Source of the DNA: JAJFFW01 sp038531315
Lineage (GTDB): Bacteria > Pseudomonadota > Alphaproteobacteria > Caulobacterales > Parvularculaceae
DNA length: 45,884 nt
NCBI GenBank assembly: GCA_038531315.1
Contig: JBCBBT010000026.1
Location: 1-45,884 of the forward strand
Reading direction: 5' to 3'
In this document: piece by piece, positions 34,074 to 42,686 of the stretch
Layout of the letters: every line of letters begins with the position of its first letter
How positions within the stretch are numbered: the stretch's first letter is position 1
Translations under genes and position numbers: made by a program
Notes under the pieces: model-generated
What the model was told of the DNA's origin: nothing
Databases searched by the model: none
Seen by the model: the letters and a program-made list of their open reading frames with translations, nothing else

Positions 34074-36329
34074 TTAAAGCCGCCGCGCAACGCGGAAACC
34101 ATTATCGAATTCGCGCGCATTGACGCCGCCGGAGATGCGATGGCCGGCGCGCAGCCGCCAGCCGCCCGAGTTCCACGCGCCGCCCTTCAGGACGCGTTTT
34201 TCGCACGCATCCTGCCAGCAATCGCTGGTCCATTCCCAGACATTGCCGTGCATGTCATAAAGTCCGTAGGCGTTCGGTTTAAAGCTGCCGGTGGGCAGCG
34301 TTGCGCGGCGGTAAACGCCCGCCGGACCGCCATATTTATATTGCCCATTATAATTGGCGCGCGATGTCGTTACCGCTGACCCAAATGAAAAGGGCGTCGA
34401 CGCGCCGGCGCGCGCAGCAAATTCCCATTCGGCCTCGGTCGGCAGGCGATAGGTCTGACCGGTTTTGCCCGACAGCCAGCGCGCATAATCCTGCGCGTCT
34501 TCATAGGACACGTTGACGACCGGCCGTTTGCCGCGTCCCCATCCGGGATCGGCGGCGGCGGCCTTGCTGCACCCGCCTTCCGCAACACAGGCCGCCCACT
34601 GATCATAGGTGACCTCGCGCGCGCTCAAGGCGTAGCGATAGGGGATCGTCACCGAACGCGGGGGCAACTCCGCCGCATTGCGCGCCGGTTCATTCGGCGG
34701 CGTTCCCATGGTGAAAGACCCACCCGGCAATTCGGCCATATCCGGGCACACAAGGCACTCGCGAAAATAAGCGCCGAACGCGACATCGGAATCAAGAACA
34801 GCATTTTCCACCAGCGCTTCGATCGGATCGGGGGTCTCTGCGCCCTCTTCGCCAAGTGAAACCTCGCCGTCTCCGGCAGCGCTTTCTTCCGCCGCCTGGA
34901 CCAGACTGGCGACAACATCATCTTCCGGCGCAGCCTGGTCAGCCGGCGCCGATGCGTCACCCGCTTCATCGGCGCCCGCTTCATCGGCGTTTGTTACGTT
35001 GGCGCTTGCTTCATCGCCGCTTGCTTCGCTGGCGCCCGCTGTCTCAGCGATCAGCTGCTCCATCGTATCGCCGCCAACCGCTTGTTCTTCGCGCGCCGCG
35101 TTATCAGCCGCTTCGAGGGCCTCTTCGGCAAGGGCCGCAAGCTGGTCTCCAGTGCGCGCGCTATCATCTACAGATGCGGCAGATGCGGCGGCGGTGTTGA
35201 CCGGCTTCAGCGACGGGGCGGCGGCGGCCGTCTCGACGGCGTCGGCATTTGTGTCGGCGTCTGCAGCGTCTGCGTCCGCCTCAGCCTCTTCGCTGCTAAC
35301 GCTTTCAAGCGCTGCGATTTCATCCGCCTGCGCTGTATCGCTTTCGAGCAAAGCGCCGTCATCCGTTGCGGTTGCGGCCGGTGCTGCGGCGATCGACTGA
35401 TCAGGCGTTTCAGCGCCAACTTCTGCTTCCGCGTCACCATCAGTGTCGCCAGCAGGATCCGCTTCGACTGACGCTAAAATATCCGCGTTGCGGTCATCCT
35501 GAGACGGATCAAGCACCGGCGGCGCATCTGCGCTCTGCGTCGCATCGATGTTTGCGTCAGCGTTCGTTCCAAATTCGGCCTCGGCGCCGGCGCTTGGACC
35601 GGCCTCATTGTCGGCGACGACAGCGCCGTCCGTAACCGGACGCGCGCCGCGCGCCTGTTCGAGCGGATCGCTCGGCGTCGGCAGGCCGAGCGCGTCAGTC
35701 TCTCCTTCCGCCGGCAGATCATCACGCTGGACAAACGCGACAGACGGTTGGGTGCGCGCATCGCCGGCCTGATCGCCGGCGCGCTCTTTTGAAAAGAAAA
35801 ACGGCGCCAGCGCGACCGCGCTCAGGGCGAGCGCAGAAAACGCGACAACGCCGCCAAACAGCACGATCCGCGAGGACGCATTAACCCTCGACGCGACAAC
35901 CGGCGCGCGATCGTCTTCTTCGGCTTCGTCACCAAACCCGAGCGCAGAGCGCCGGATCGACAGATCGATCTCGTCCGCGACAAACCGCCAGCGCGGGTCG
36001 TCCTGGGAGCCGGCCCAGCCGCTGAGATCAATCGGCCAGAGATGTTGAAAGCTTGCGGGCGGCTCAATGCGCCCGATGGCGACAGGCGTCAGCGTGCGCC
36101 GCGCCAGCGCCGTGCGCGCCTCGGAAACAATCAACGGCGATGCGATCGAAGAGCCCGACCAGATCACGATCATCGCGTCAGGCTCGCCTTCAGCGGAGCC
36201 CAACACCGCGCAGTGTTCCTCGTCGATTTCCCGGCGCGAAACCACATGCCCCATTTCAAAGAGCACGTTTTCAATTTTTGACGCAAACGCCTGATTTTCG
36301 ATTGCGTACAAGATGCAGACGTGAGCCAT
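34074..36329 (-). CDS. TIR-like domain / transmembrane / acidic linker / FGE-sulfatase-fold fusion protein
   Basis: This is a 751-residue multidomain protein. Residues 1-125 look like a TIR domain ('VCILYAIENQAFASKIENVLFEMGHVV', 'DAMIVIWSGSSIASPLIVSEA', 'PVAIGRIEPPASFQHLWPIDLSGW'). Glu70 aligns with the catalytic Glu of TIR NADases, but the usual Trp before it is absent. One helix at about 154-179 spans the membrane. Residues about 180-520 are a low-complexity Ala/Asp/Glu linker, probably extracytoplasmic. The C-terminal 220 residues are an FGE/SUMF1-type domain ('LPGGSFTMG', 'REVTYDQWAACVAEGGC', 'YRLPTEAEWEFAARAG', 'GLYDMHGNVWEWTSDCW'). The catalytic Cys pair of true formylglycine enzymes is missing from 'LKGGAWNSGGWRLRAGHR', so that domain is more likely a binding module. 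A signalling role is inferred. Confidence 0.8.
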   Translation of the reverse strand: MAHVCILYAIENQAFASKIENVLFEMGHVVSRREIDEEHCAVLGSAEGEPDAMIVIWSGSSIASPLIVSEARTALARRTLTPVAIGRIEPPASFQHLWPIDLSGWAGSQDDPRWRFVADEIDLSIRRSALGFGDEAEEDDRAPVVASRVNASSRIVLFGGVVAFSALALSAVALAPFFFSKERAGDQAGDARTQPSVAFVQRDDLPAEGETDALGLPTPSDPLEQARGARPVTDGAVVADNEAGPSAGAEAEFGTNADANIDATQSADAPPVLDPSQDDRNADILASVEADPAGDTDGDAEAEVGAETPDQSIAAAPAATATDDGALLESDTAQADEIAALESVSSEEAEADADAADADTNADAVETAAAAPSLKPVNTAAASAASVDDSARTGDQLAALAEEALEAADNAAREEQAVGGDTMEQLIAETAGASEASGDEASANVTNADEAGADEAGDASAPADQAAPEDDVVASLVQAAEESAAGDGEVSLGEEGAETPDPIEALVENAVLDSDVAFGAYFRECLVCPDMAELPGGSFTMGTPPNEPARNAAELPPRSVTIPYRYALSAREVTYDQWAACVAEGGCSKAAAADPGWGRGKRPVVNVSYEDAQDYARWLSGKTGQTYRLPTEAEWEFAARAGASTPFSFGSAVTTSRANYNGQYKYGGPAGVYRRATLPTGSFKPNAYGLYDMHGNVWEWTSDCWQDACEKRVLKGGAWNSGGWRLRAGHRISGGVNAREFDNGFRVARRL

Positions 36330-36604
36330 TGCTTTTCTTCTATTGCCCCCAACCAACGGTCGCTGTGCGCCGCCTGGCTCCGATTATAGCGCCAACAGCC
36401 CGCCATGCGCCACGCGACCGGCTATCCCCAACCGGCGTTTGCGTGAACGCGCGCCAGCGACGCGCAAGGTCCTCTAGTTCGCCCATTGTGTCAGCTCCCG
36501 CAATGACGCGCCCGGGTCGCTGGTCTTAAAGATTCGTTTGCTTATGTTCCGGTTATGTTCTAATTTGCCGTGGATCGCAAATTATCACCGCGAGAGGGGA
36601 GCCA

Positions 36605-38179
36605 ATGGTCGCGCAAGTCACGACATTCGCATTTCAGGGCGTGGACGCGCGTCCGGTGACGGTCGAGGTTCAGATTACCGGCGCCGGCGCCAACAACATT
36701 GCGATGGTGGGCCTGCCCGACAAGGCCGTCAGCGAGGCCCGCGAACGAGTGCGAGCGGCGCTCTCGGCAATCGGTCTCGGCCTGCCGAACAAGCGGGTGA
36801 CGGTCAATCTGGCGCCGGCGGACCTGCCGAAGGAGGGGAGCCATTTCGATCTTGCGATTGCGCTCGGGCTCCTGATCGAGATGGGCGCTGCGCCGCGCGA
36901 TGCGCTCGACGGCTTCGCCGTTATCGGGGAGCTGGGTCTGGACGGCGGGCTCGCCCGCGTCGCCGGGGCCCTGCCGGCTGCTGTCGCCGCCAACGAAGCC
37001 GGCCTCGGCCTTATTTGTCCGGCGGCGTGCGGGCCCGAAGCGGCATGGGCCGGCGGTGAGGCGGAAATCCTCGCGCCGCGCAGCCTGATCCAGCTGATCA
37101 ATCACTTCAAAGGCGTCCAGGTATTGACCGCGCCCAAACCCGGCGCCCTTGAGGACGGCCCCCCCGCCCCCGATCTCAAAGACGTCAAGGGACAGGAAAG
37201 CGCCAAACGCGCGCTCGAAGCGGCGGCTGCGGGCGGCCATAATTTGTTGATGGTGGGCCCTCCAGGCGCCGGCAAGTCGATGCTTGCCGCGCGCTTGCCG
37301 GGACTTCTGCCGCCGCTGACGCCATCGGAAATGCTTGAGATTTCGATGGTGCAATCGATGGCTGGGCTTTTGGAGAACGGCGCCCTCAGTAAAGCGCGCC
37401 CGTTTCGCGCGCCGCATCATTCCGCATCCATGGCGGCGATGGTCGGCGGGGGCGTGCGCGCCAAGCCGGGCGAGGCCTCGCTCGCCCATTGCGGCGTTCT
37501 TTTTCTTGACGAGTTGCCGGAATTTTCAGCGCCCGTCCTCGACAGCCTGCGCCAACCGCTTGAGACCGGCGATGTTTTGATCGCCCGTGCGAATTTTCAT
37601 GTGCGATACCCGGCGCGCTTTCAACTTGTCGCGGCCATGAACCCTTGCCGGTGCGGCTACGGCAAAGCGAGCGGGCGCGCTTGCGGGCGCGGGCCGAATT
37701 GCGAGGCGATCTATCAGTCGCGGGTTTCAGGGCCGCTGATCGACCGCATCGACATCGCCATCGATCTTGCGCCGGTGACGCCGGCCGATCTCGCCGCGCC
37801 AGCCGACGGTGAGGCGAGCGCCGTTATCGCCGCCCGCGTCGCCGCCGCGCGTGATGCGCAAAACGAACGCGCGCGGCTTGTCGATCCGGACGGCCTCAAG
37901 ACAAATCTCGTGAACGCGGCCCTGCCGGATGCGGCGCTGGCGAAAGTCGCCGCGCCGGACGCAGAAGGCGCCGCGCTTCTGACGCGCGCGGCGGAAACGC
38001 TTGGCTTTTCTGCGCGCGCCTATCATCGGATTTTACGCCTCGCGCGCACTCTTGCCGATCTTGACGGCGTCGACGGCGTCAGACGGCGCCACATCGCAGA
38101 AGCGGTCAGCTATCGAAAACGCGATGACGCAGCAGCGCCGGTGAACGCCGGTCCCGCGCGCCAAAGCGCCCGGCTTTAA
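36605..38179 (+). CDS. comM: YifB/ComM-family Mg-chelatase-like AAA+ ATPase
   Basis: The 524-residue protein has an N-terminal Lon-protease-like fold ('VDARPVTVEVQITGAGANNIAMVGLPDKAVSEARERVR'), then an AAA+ module. Walker A is 'GPPGAGKSMLA' at about 218-228, the Walker B region is 'LFLDELPEF', and the arginine-finger region contains 'YQSRVSGPLIDRIDI'. The C-terminal Mg-chelatase domain follows. The cysteine-rich insert 'NPCRCGYGKASGRACGRGPNCE' is typical of the family. In naturally competent bacteria ComM is a helicase that extends branch migration during DNA uptake. Whether this organism is competent is not shown by the window. The gene has a strong GGGGAG site and stands alone. Confidence 0.92.
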   Translation: MVAQVTTFAFQGVDARPVTVEVQITGAGANNIAMVGLPDKAVSEARERVRAALSAIGLGLPNKRVTVNLAPADLPKEGSHFDLAIALGLLIEMGAAPRDALDGFAVIGELGLDGGLARVAGALPAAVAANEAGLGLICPAACGPEAAWAGGEAEILAPRSLIQLINHFKGVQVLTAPKPGALEDGPPAPDLKDVKGQESAKRALEAAAAGGHNLLMVGPPGAGKSMLAARLPGLLPPLTPSEMLEISMVQSMAGLLENGALSKARPFRAPHHSASMAAMVGGGVRAKPGEASLAHCGVLFLDELPEFSAPVLDSLRQPLETGDVLIARANFHVRYPARFQLVAAMNPCRCGYGKASGRACGRGPNCEAIYQSRVSGPLIDRIDIAIDLAPVTPADLAAPADGEASAVIAARVAAARDAQNERARLVDPDGLKTNLVNAALPDAALAKVAAPDAEGAALLTRAAETLGFSARAYHRILRLARTLADLDGVDGVRRRHIAEAVSYRKRDDAAAPVNAGPARQSARL

Positions 38180-38530
38180 CGCGCCGGCCACGCGCGCAGC
38201 GGCTATGTGCGCACCGGTCATGCGCCGCAGTCACGCATGCCGACAAAAAGGCAGATCACAGCGCCAAAGACGCCGGGGCGCAGAATTGATGAAATAAACT
38301 CACGCCGCACAATTAGTCCTGAAACGGAGTTTTCCCTGATTCCGGATTGTCCGCCCGACAGTAACAACACCAACGACGGCGACGGCGACGACAACACAAA
38401 ACGAAAGCGCCGCCGACTGCCTACAAATTTAAGGTTTATCGGGCGCTTCAATTAACCAACCCGGCTAACCAATTTTTCAGAGCGCCGCGCGCATAGTGCA
38501 GGTCTTCTCAGTGATGGAAGAGCCTTGCGC
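38180..38530. other. Intergenic region with no clear gene
   Basis: The 351 bases between the YifB gene and the histidine kinase are AT-richer than the flanks. Frames of about 80 codons are open on both strands at once, without ribosome sites, so I do not call either. GGAAG at 38516-38520 serves the downstream kinase. Confidence 0.5.
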
Positions 38531-40591
38531 ATGACGTCAAAACAGCCGCCCAACGCCCTCACCGGCGACGCCGCGCAATCGCGCCGCGCGGCGCGGTCGG
38601 ATGGCGCGCCGTCTGACGCCGGCGCGATGACGGACGAGGCCCATGGGCGCCACGACGCCGGCGACGAAGAACTGATTGTTCTTTGCGGCGCCGATAATCT
38701 GATCAAATTTGTCAGCCAATCCTTTGCCGCCGCCTTCGGCGCCGAGCCCGCGGACTGGCTTGAAAAACCGTTTGCGCCGGCGGGCGACATGGACGGATCG
38801 GCCCCGAGCGAGGTCCGCAAATTCCGCACGCACGCCCGCCTCGGCGGCCAAACCATTGTCATCGAGTGGGAAGAAACCGGCCTGCCCGGCGGCGAGCACC
38901 TTTACGCCGGCCGCTTTGAACGGGCCGCAAGCGCGCTACCGGACGGCGGCGATCGCGATGTTGATGCGGCGGAACCCGATATGCCGGGGTCTGATGAGAT
39001 CATTTCGCCGCCGCCGGAAGCCGGCGAAGAGACCATCGCGACCCCCGCACACGGGTCTCCAGCGCTGACCGCGGACGCCGATATGGTTGAGAGCGATGCG
39101 AAAATGCATTTTATCGCGACCATGAGCCACGAGATGCGCACGCCGCTCAACGGCATTCTCGGCATGAACGGGCTTCTTCTTGATACAGAGCTGACGGCGA
39201 GCCAGCGCGCTTATGGCGAAGCGGTTCGCGAATCGGCCGGCGCCCTCCTGACGCTGATTAATGATCTTCTGGATTATTCAAAACTGAGCGCCGGAAAACT
39301 CGAACTCGAGAACGACATATTCGATCCGCATACGCTCATTCAAAGCGTTACTGAACTCCTCGGCACACGCACGACCGACACGGACGTCGAAATCGGGGCC
39401 TTTATTGACCCAGCGATGCCCCGCCGGCTCGTCGGCGATGAAGCGCGGATCCGTCAGGTGTTGATCAACATTGCCGGCAACGGCATTAAATTCACCGAAC
39501 AGGGCGGCGTCGCCATTGAAGCGACAGCCGACCCGCAACCGAACGACATGACGGCGTTGAAAATCGCTATCCGCGACACCGGCGTCGGCATCCCCTACGA
39601 TGCGCAAGACACGATCTTCGACGAGTATAAACAAGCCGGCGCCAATCGCACCGAAGGCACCGGCCTTGGCCTCGCCATCTCTCGCAAACTGGTGCGGGCG
39701 ATGGGCGGGGATATCACGCTGAAAAGCGTGCCCGGCGAAGGCAGCACCTTCACCTTTACGACCTTGGTCAAAGCCGCCGGCGAAGCCGACGCGCCGCTCA
39801 AGATCGACACCAAACCGGTGGTCGTCGCCACCCGTTCGACAATGCTCGCGCGCATCTTGCGCCTGCAGCTACAGTCGTTCGGCGTTTCAAAACTGCGGAT
39901 TACCGACAACGCTGAGGAAACCCTGCCGGTTCTGGAAGAATTCCCCGGCGCGACGCTGCTCTGCGATCTGTCGGTCGCAACCGCCGACAACGGCGCCTTG
40001 CCGCGCGCCGCCGGCCAGTCGCTTGTCTTGTTGTCGCCCGGCGATCGCGACGCGATCGAAGTTTATCGCCAACGCGGATTTGACGGGTATCTGATCAAAC
40101 CGATCCGCCAATCCACCCTCTTGCGAGAAATCGCCAGAAACGCCCGCCCTACACCAAAATCGCAAACCCCGGAGCAAAAGCCCGTGAAACAGGTATCGAG
40201 AAAACTGAACATTCTGCTTGCTGAGGACAATCAGATAAACGCCGTCCTGGCCACGGCGCTGATCAAGCGCGCCGGCCATCAGGTGCATGTTGCGATCAAC
40301 GGCAAGGAAGCGCTGAACGCGCTCAACGAAGACGATTACGACATGGTCTTTATGGACATGCACATGCCGGAAATGGACGGCCTTGAAGCGGCGCGCAAAA
40401 TCCGCCTCCTGTCCAGCGCCAAAGCCAGCATCCCGATCGTCGCCCTGACGGCGAACGCGATGGCCTCGGACCGGCAAAAATGCCTCGAGGCGGGCATGAA
40501 CGATTTTCTGTCGAAACCGTTCGAGCCGGAAGATTTTCACGGCATGCTCGTCAAATGGTGCGAGGGCGAGGACGCGAAAGCCGCCTCCTAG
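38531..40591 (+). CDS. Hybrid histidine kinase with degenerate and intact receiver domains
   Basis: The 686-residue soluble sensor kinase has a divergent PAS-like N-terminal region (about 45-130), a Pro/Glu-rich linker, and a HisKA domain with His200 in 'FIATMSHEMRTPLNG'. The HATPase domain has N box 'NIAGNGIKFTE', G1 'DTGVGIP' and G2 'GTGLGLAIS'. Next comes a receiver-like domain (about 430-535) whose acidic pocket is replaced by 'VVVATRSTML', although the Asp of 'LLCDLSV' and the Lys of 'GYLIKPIRQ' remain. A canonical receiver follows, with Asp609 in 'MVFMDMHMP'. The pseudo-receiver/receiver order recalls Caulobacter ShkA, where the pseudo-receiver binds c-di-GMP; that parallel is inference. 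ATG 38531 is preferred to TTG 38525. Confidence 0.9.
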   Translation: MTSKQPPNALTGDAAQSRRAARSDGAPSDAGAMTDEAHGRHDAGDEELIVLCGADNLIKFVSQSFAAAFGAEPADWLEKPFAPAGDMDGSAPSEVRKFRTHARLGGQTIVIEWEETGLPGGEHLYAGRFERAASALPDGGDRDVDAAEPDMPGSDEIISPPPEAGEETIATPAHGSPALTADADMVESDAKMHFIATMSHEMRTPLNGILGMNGLLLDTELTASQRAYGEAVRESAGALLTLINDLLDYSKLSAGKLELENDIFDPHTLIQSVTELLGTRTTDTDVEIGAFIDPAMPRRLVGDEARIRQVLINIAGNGIKFTEQGGVAIEATADPQPNDMTALKIAIRDTGVGIPYDAQDTIFDEYKQAGANRTEGTGLGLAISRKLVRAMGGDITLKSVPGEGSTFTFTTLVKAAGEADAPLKIDTKPVVVATRSTMLARILRLQLQSFGVSKLRITDNAEETLPVLEEFPGATLLCDLSVATADNGALPRAAGQSLVLLSPGDRDAIEVYRQRGFDGYLIKPIRQSTLLREIARNARPTPKSQTPEQKPVKQVSRKLNILLAEDNQINAVLATALIKRAGHQVHVAINGKEALNALNEDDYDMVFMDMHMPEMDGLEAARKIRLLSSAKASIPIVALTANAMASDRQKCLEAGMNDFLSKPFEPEDFHGMLVKWCEGEDAKAAS

Positions 40592-40674
40592 GCCAGGCGG
40601 GCGCGCCGCCGCTCGCCTCTTCGCCGCCATAATCGCGCCTTTTCCGCGCGCGCAAAGACCGCTAGCGTCGCCAG

Positions 40675-42009
40675 ATGACCGATATTGCTGACGCCGCCGC
40701 GGCCAAAAACAAAACGCTTTTTGACGCCATTAAGTCCTATTTGACCCCCCGCGGGGTCGTTATGCTTTTGTTCGGTTTTTCCGCCGGACTGCCGTTTTAT
40801 CTGATCTTTCAAACTCTTTCGATCTGGTTGCGCGAAGAAGGCGTCAGCAAGAGCGAGATCGGCCTGTTCGCCTGGGTGGGCTTTGCCTTCACCATCAAAT
40901 TCCTCTGGGCGCCGGCGCTGGACCGCGTGCCGGTTCCGTTTCTGGAAAAGAAAATCGGCCGGCGGCGCGCCTGGATGGCGGTCGCCCAGGTCGGCGTCGC
41001 AGCGGCCCTGACGGCGATGTCGTTCGCTAATCCGGGGAACAATCTGTTCTACGTTGCAATCGTCGCCATACTGATTGCATTTACATCGGCCACACAGGAC
41101 ATCGCCGTCGACGCCTGGCGCATTGAAGCCGCCGGCGACGAGGAACAGGGCATGATGGCGGCGATGTATCAATACGGCTATCGCATCGGCGTTCTGGTTG
41201 CGACGACGGTGCCGTTGATTGTCGCCCACAATGTCGACTGGCCGTTCGCCTATCGCACCATGGCGGTGTTGATGCTTGTCGGCTTCCTGACGGCGCTGTT
41301 CGCGCCGCGCGTTGAGACCAAAGTCTATCAGCCGCCCGAACGCTTGCCCGCTTTACAAATGCTACGCGAGTCGGTGATCGGACCATTTGCCGACTTCCTG
41401 AAGCGCTACGGCTACGCCGCGGTGATCATCCTGTTGTTCATTGCGACCTATCGCATCCCGGATTTCGTCATGGGCTTCATGACAGGCCCGCTCTATGTCG
41501 ATATCGGCTATGCGAAAGACCAGATCGGCTACGTCAAAGGCGGCGCCGGCACCTTTGCTACGATGTTCGGGGTTTTTCTCGGCGGCGTGTTATTGTTGCG
41601 CCTGAGTTTTATGCCGGCGCTGCTGATCGGCGTTGTCGCGCAATCGCTCACCAATCTTCTTTATTCGTGGCTTTCGTTGATGCCGCCCGACGTTACTTAT
41701 CTGGCCACCGCGGTGATCATCGACAACATCGCCTATGGTTTCGCGGGCACGGTGTTGATCGCCTACATGTCGAGTTTGACGAATACCGCCTTCACGGCGA
41801 CGCAATACGCGCTGTTCAGCTCGTTTTATGCGATACCGGGAAAATTCGTCGGCGGCTTTTCCGGCTTTATTGTCGATGGCGTCGGCTATGCGTGGTTTTT
41901 CGCCTACACGGCGCTTGTCGGCATTCCGGCGGCGGTGATGATTTATTTTCTCAGAAATTCGCAAACGCGTCTGAAAGACGGCGCGCCGACCATGACGCCC
42001 GCGCTTTGA
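40675..42009 (+). CDS. ampG: AmpG-family muropeptide permease (MFS)
   Basis: The 444-residue inner-membrane transporter shows AmpG-family motifs. These are 'LLFGFSAGLPFYLIFQTLSIWLREEGVSKSEIG', 'KFLWAPALDRVPVPFLEKKIGRRRAWM', and 'SATQDIAVDAWRIEAAGDEEQGMMAAMYQYGYRIG' in the first half. Twelve helices and a PMV-free C terminus are seen. AmpG imports anhydromuropeptides for wall recycling and feeds beta-lactamase induction in some bacteria. Paralogues with other substrates exist in alphaproteobacteria, so the family is sure and the exact substrate is not. No ampD, ampR or nagZ homologue is nearby. Confidence 0.88.
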   Translation: MTDIADAAAAKNKTLFDAIKSYLTPRGVVMLLFGFSAGLPFYLIFQTLSIWLREEGVSKSEIGLFAWVGFAFTIKFLWAPALDRVPVPFLEKKIGRRRAWMAVAQVGVAAALTAMSFANPGNNLFYVAIVAILIAFTSATQDIAVDAWRIEAAGDEEQGMMAAMYQYGYRIGVLVATTVPLIVAHNVDWPFAYRTMAVLMLVGFLTALFAPRVETKVYQPPERLPALQMLRESVIGPFADFLKRYGYAAVIILLFIATYRIPDFVMGFMTGPLYVDIGYAKDQIGYVKGGAGTFATMFGVFLGGVLLLRLSFMPALLIGVVAQSLTNLLYSWLSLMPPDVTYLATAVIIDNIAYGFAGTVLIAYMSSLTNTAFTATQYALFSSFYAIPGKFVGGFSGFIVDGVGYAWFFAYTALVGIPAAVMIYFLRNSQTRLKDGAPTMTPAL

Positions 42010-42044
42010 ACGAGGGCCTTTGAATGCAGGTCCCCGGGTAAGGC

Positions 42045-42449
42045 CTAGGCGCCGACCGCCTTGGCCAACCCTTCGGCGAGACACTGGTCAAGATCGGGTT
42101 TCGGCGCGTCCGACTGTTTGGCCGTGGCGTCGGCGTGTTGCGCGCTCAGGCTGTTTTTATTATCCGGATAAAGAATAACAATAAGATTGCAGCCAGCAAG
42201 TTCGTAGCGGCGAAACTCACCCGCGCCTTCGCGCCGCGTCAGGGCCGGCGCCCCGAACGTGCGGTCAAGGGATGCGGGCGTCTGCGCCAGAACGTCGCTG
42301 CGCACGAAGACAGGGGCCGCCGGCGCAGAGGCGACGGCGGGCTTGGCCAGCCCCCCTGACGGCGCGCCGCCGCCTGTCGCGGCGCATGCGCCCAGCGACA
42401 GCGCGGCAAGCGGCCAGACAAACAGGCTCAGGCGGTCTCTTCTGATCAT
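42045..42449 (-). CDS. Small hypothetical lipoprotein
   Basis: The 134-residue product has a type II signal peptide: 'FVWPLAALSLGAC' ends in a lipobox with Cys22 (LGAC). An Ala/Pro-rich linker then leads to a short domain reading 'LDRTFGAPALTRREGAGEFRRYELAGCNLIVILYPD'. That pattern (FGxP-x-RxEG, then a C-x-L-x-x-x-LY strand) recurs in uncharacterised alphaproteobacterial lipoproteins with a BamE-like look, but I cannot name the family. It should be anchored to a membrane leaflet facing the periplasm. The start MIRRDRLS at 42449 fits the signal peptide. It is divergent from the sugar-kinase gene. Confidence 0.78.
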   Translation of the reverse strand: MIRRDRLSLFVWPLAALSLGACAATGGGAPSGGLAKPAVASAPAAPVFVRSDVLAQTPASLDRTFGAPALTRREGAGEFRRYELAGCNLIVILYPDNKNSLSAQHADATAKQSDAPKPDLDQCLAEGLAKAVGA

Positions 42450-42686
42450 CAACGTCACTCCCGATCCGCAACACACAACGCCGTCAGTTGCAAAATGCGC
42501 GGCGGCGGCGCGCGCTTGCGCCCTTGGCGCCTGCTTTCTATAAGCGCGCGTCGCGCCAGAGCCAAATCAAGATGCGTTAAACCGGCCCCGCGCACCCCGC
42601 CATTACGGCTGCTTCATTCGCCAGACACGCACTCAACACTTCACCGGGACTACCAACACAAAGGGCGCAACAGCGCAAACGACGTT

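Noticed and set aside
34074..34740. C-terminal domain as a true formylglycine-generating enzyme
   Set aside because: The two catalytic Cys expected near the GGAW motif are absent, and no sulfatase gene is nearby.
38207..38455. Open frames of about 80 codons on both strands between the YifB and kinase genes
   Set aside because: Both strands are open over the same span, the starts are poor, no ribosome site is seen, and the translations look like low-complexity or chance sequence.
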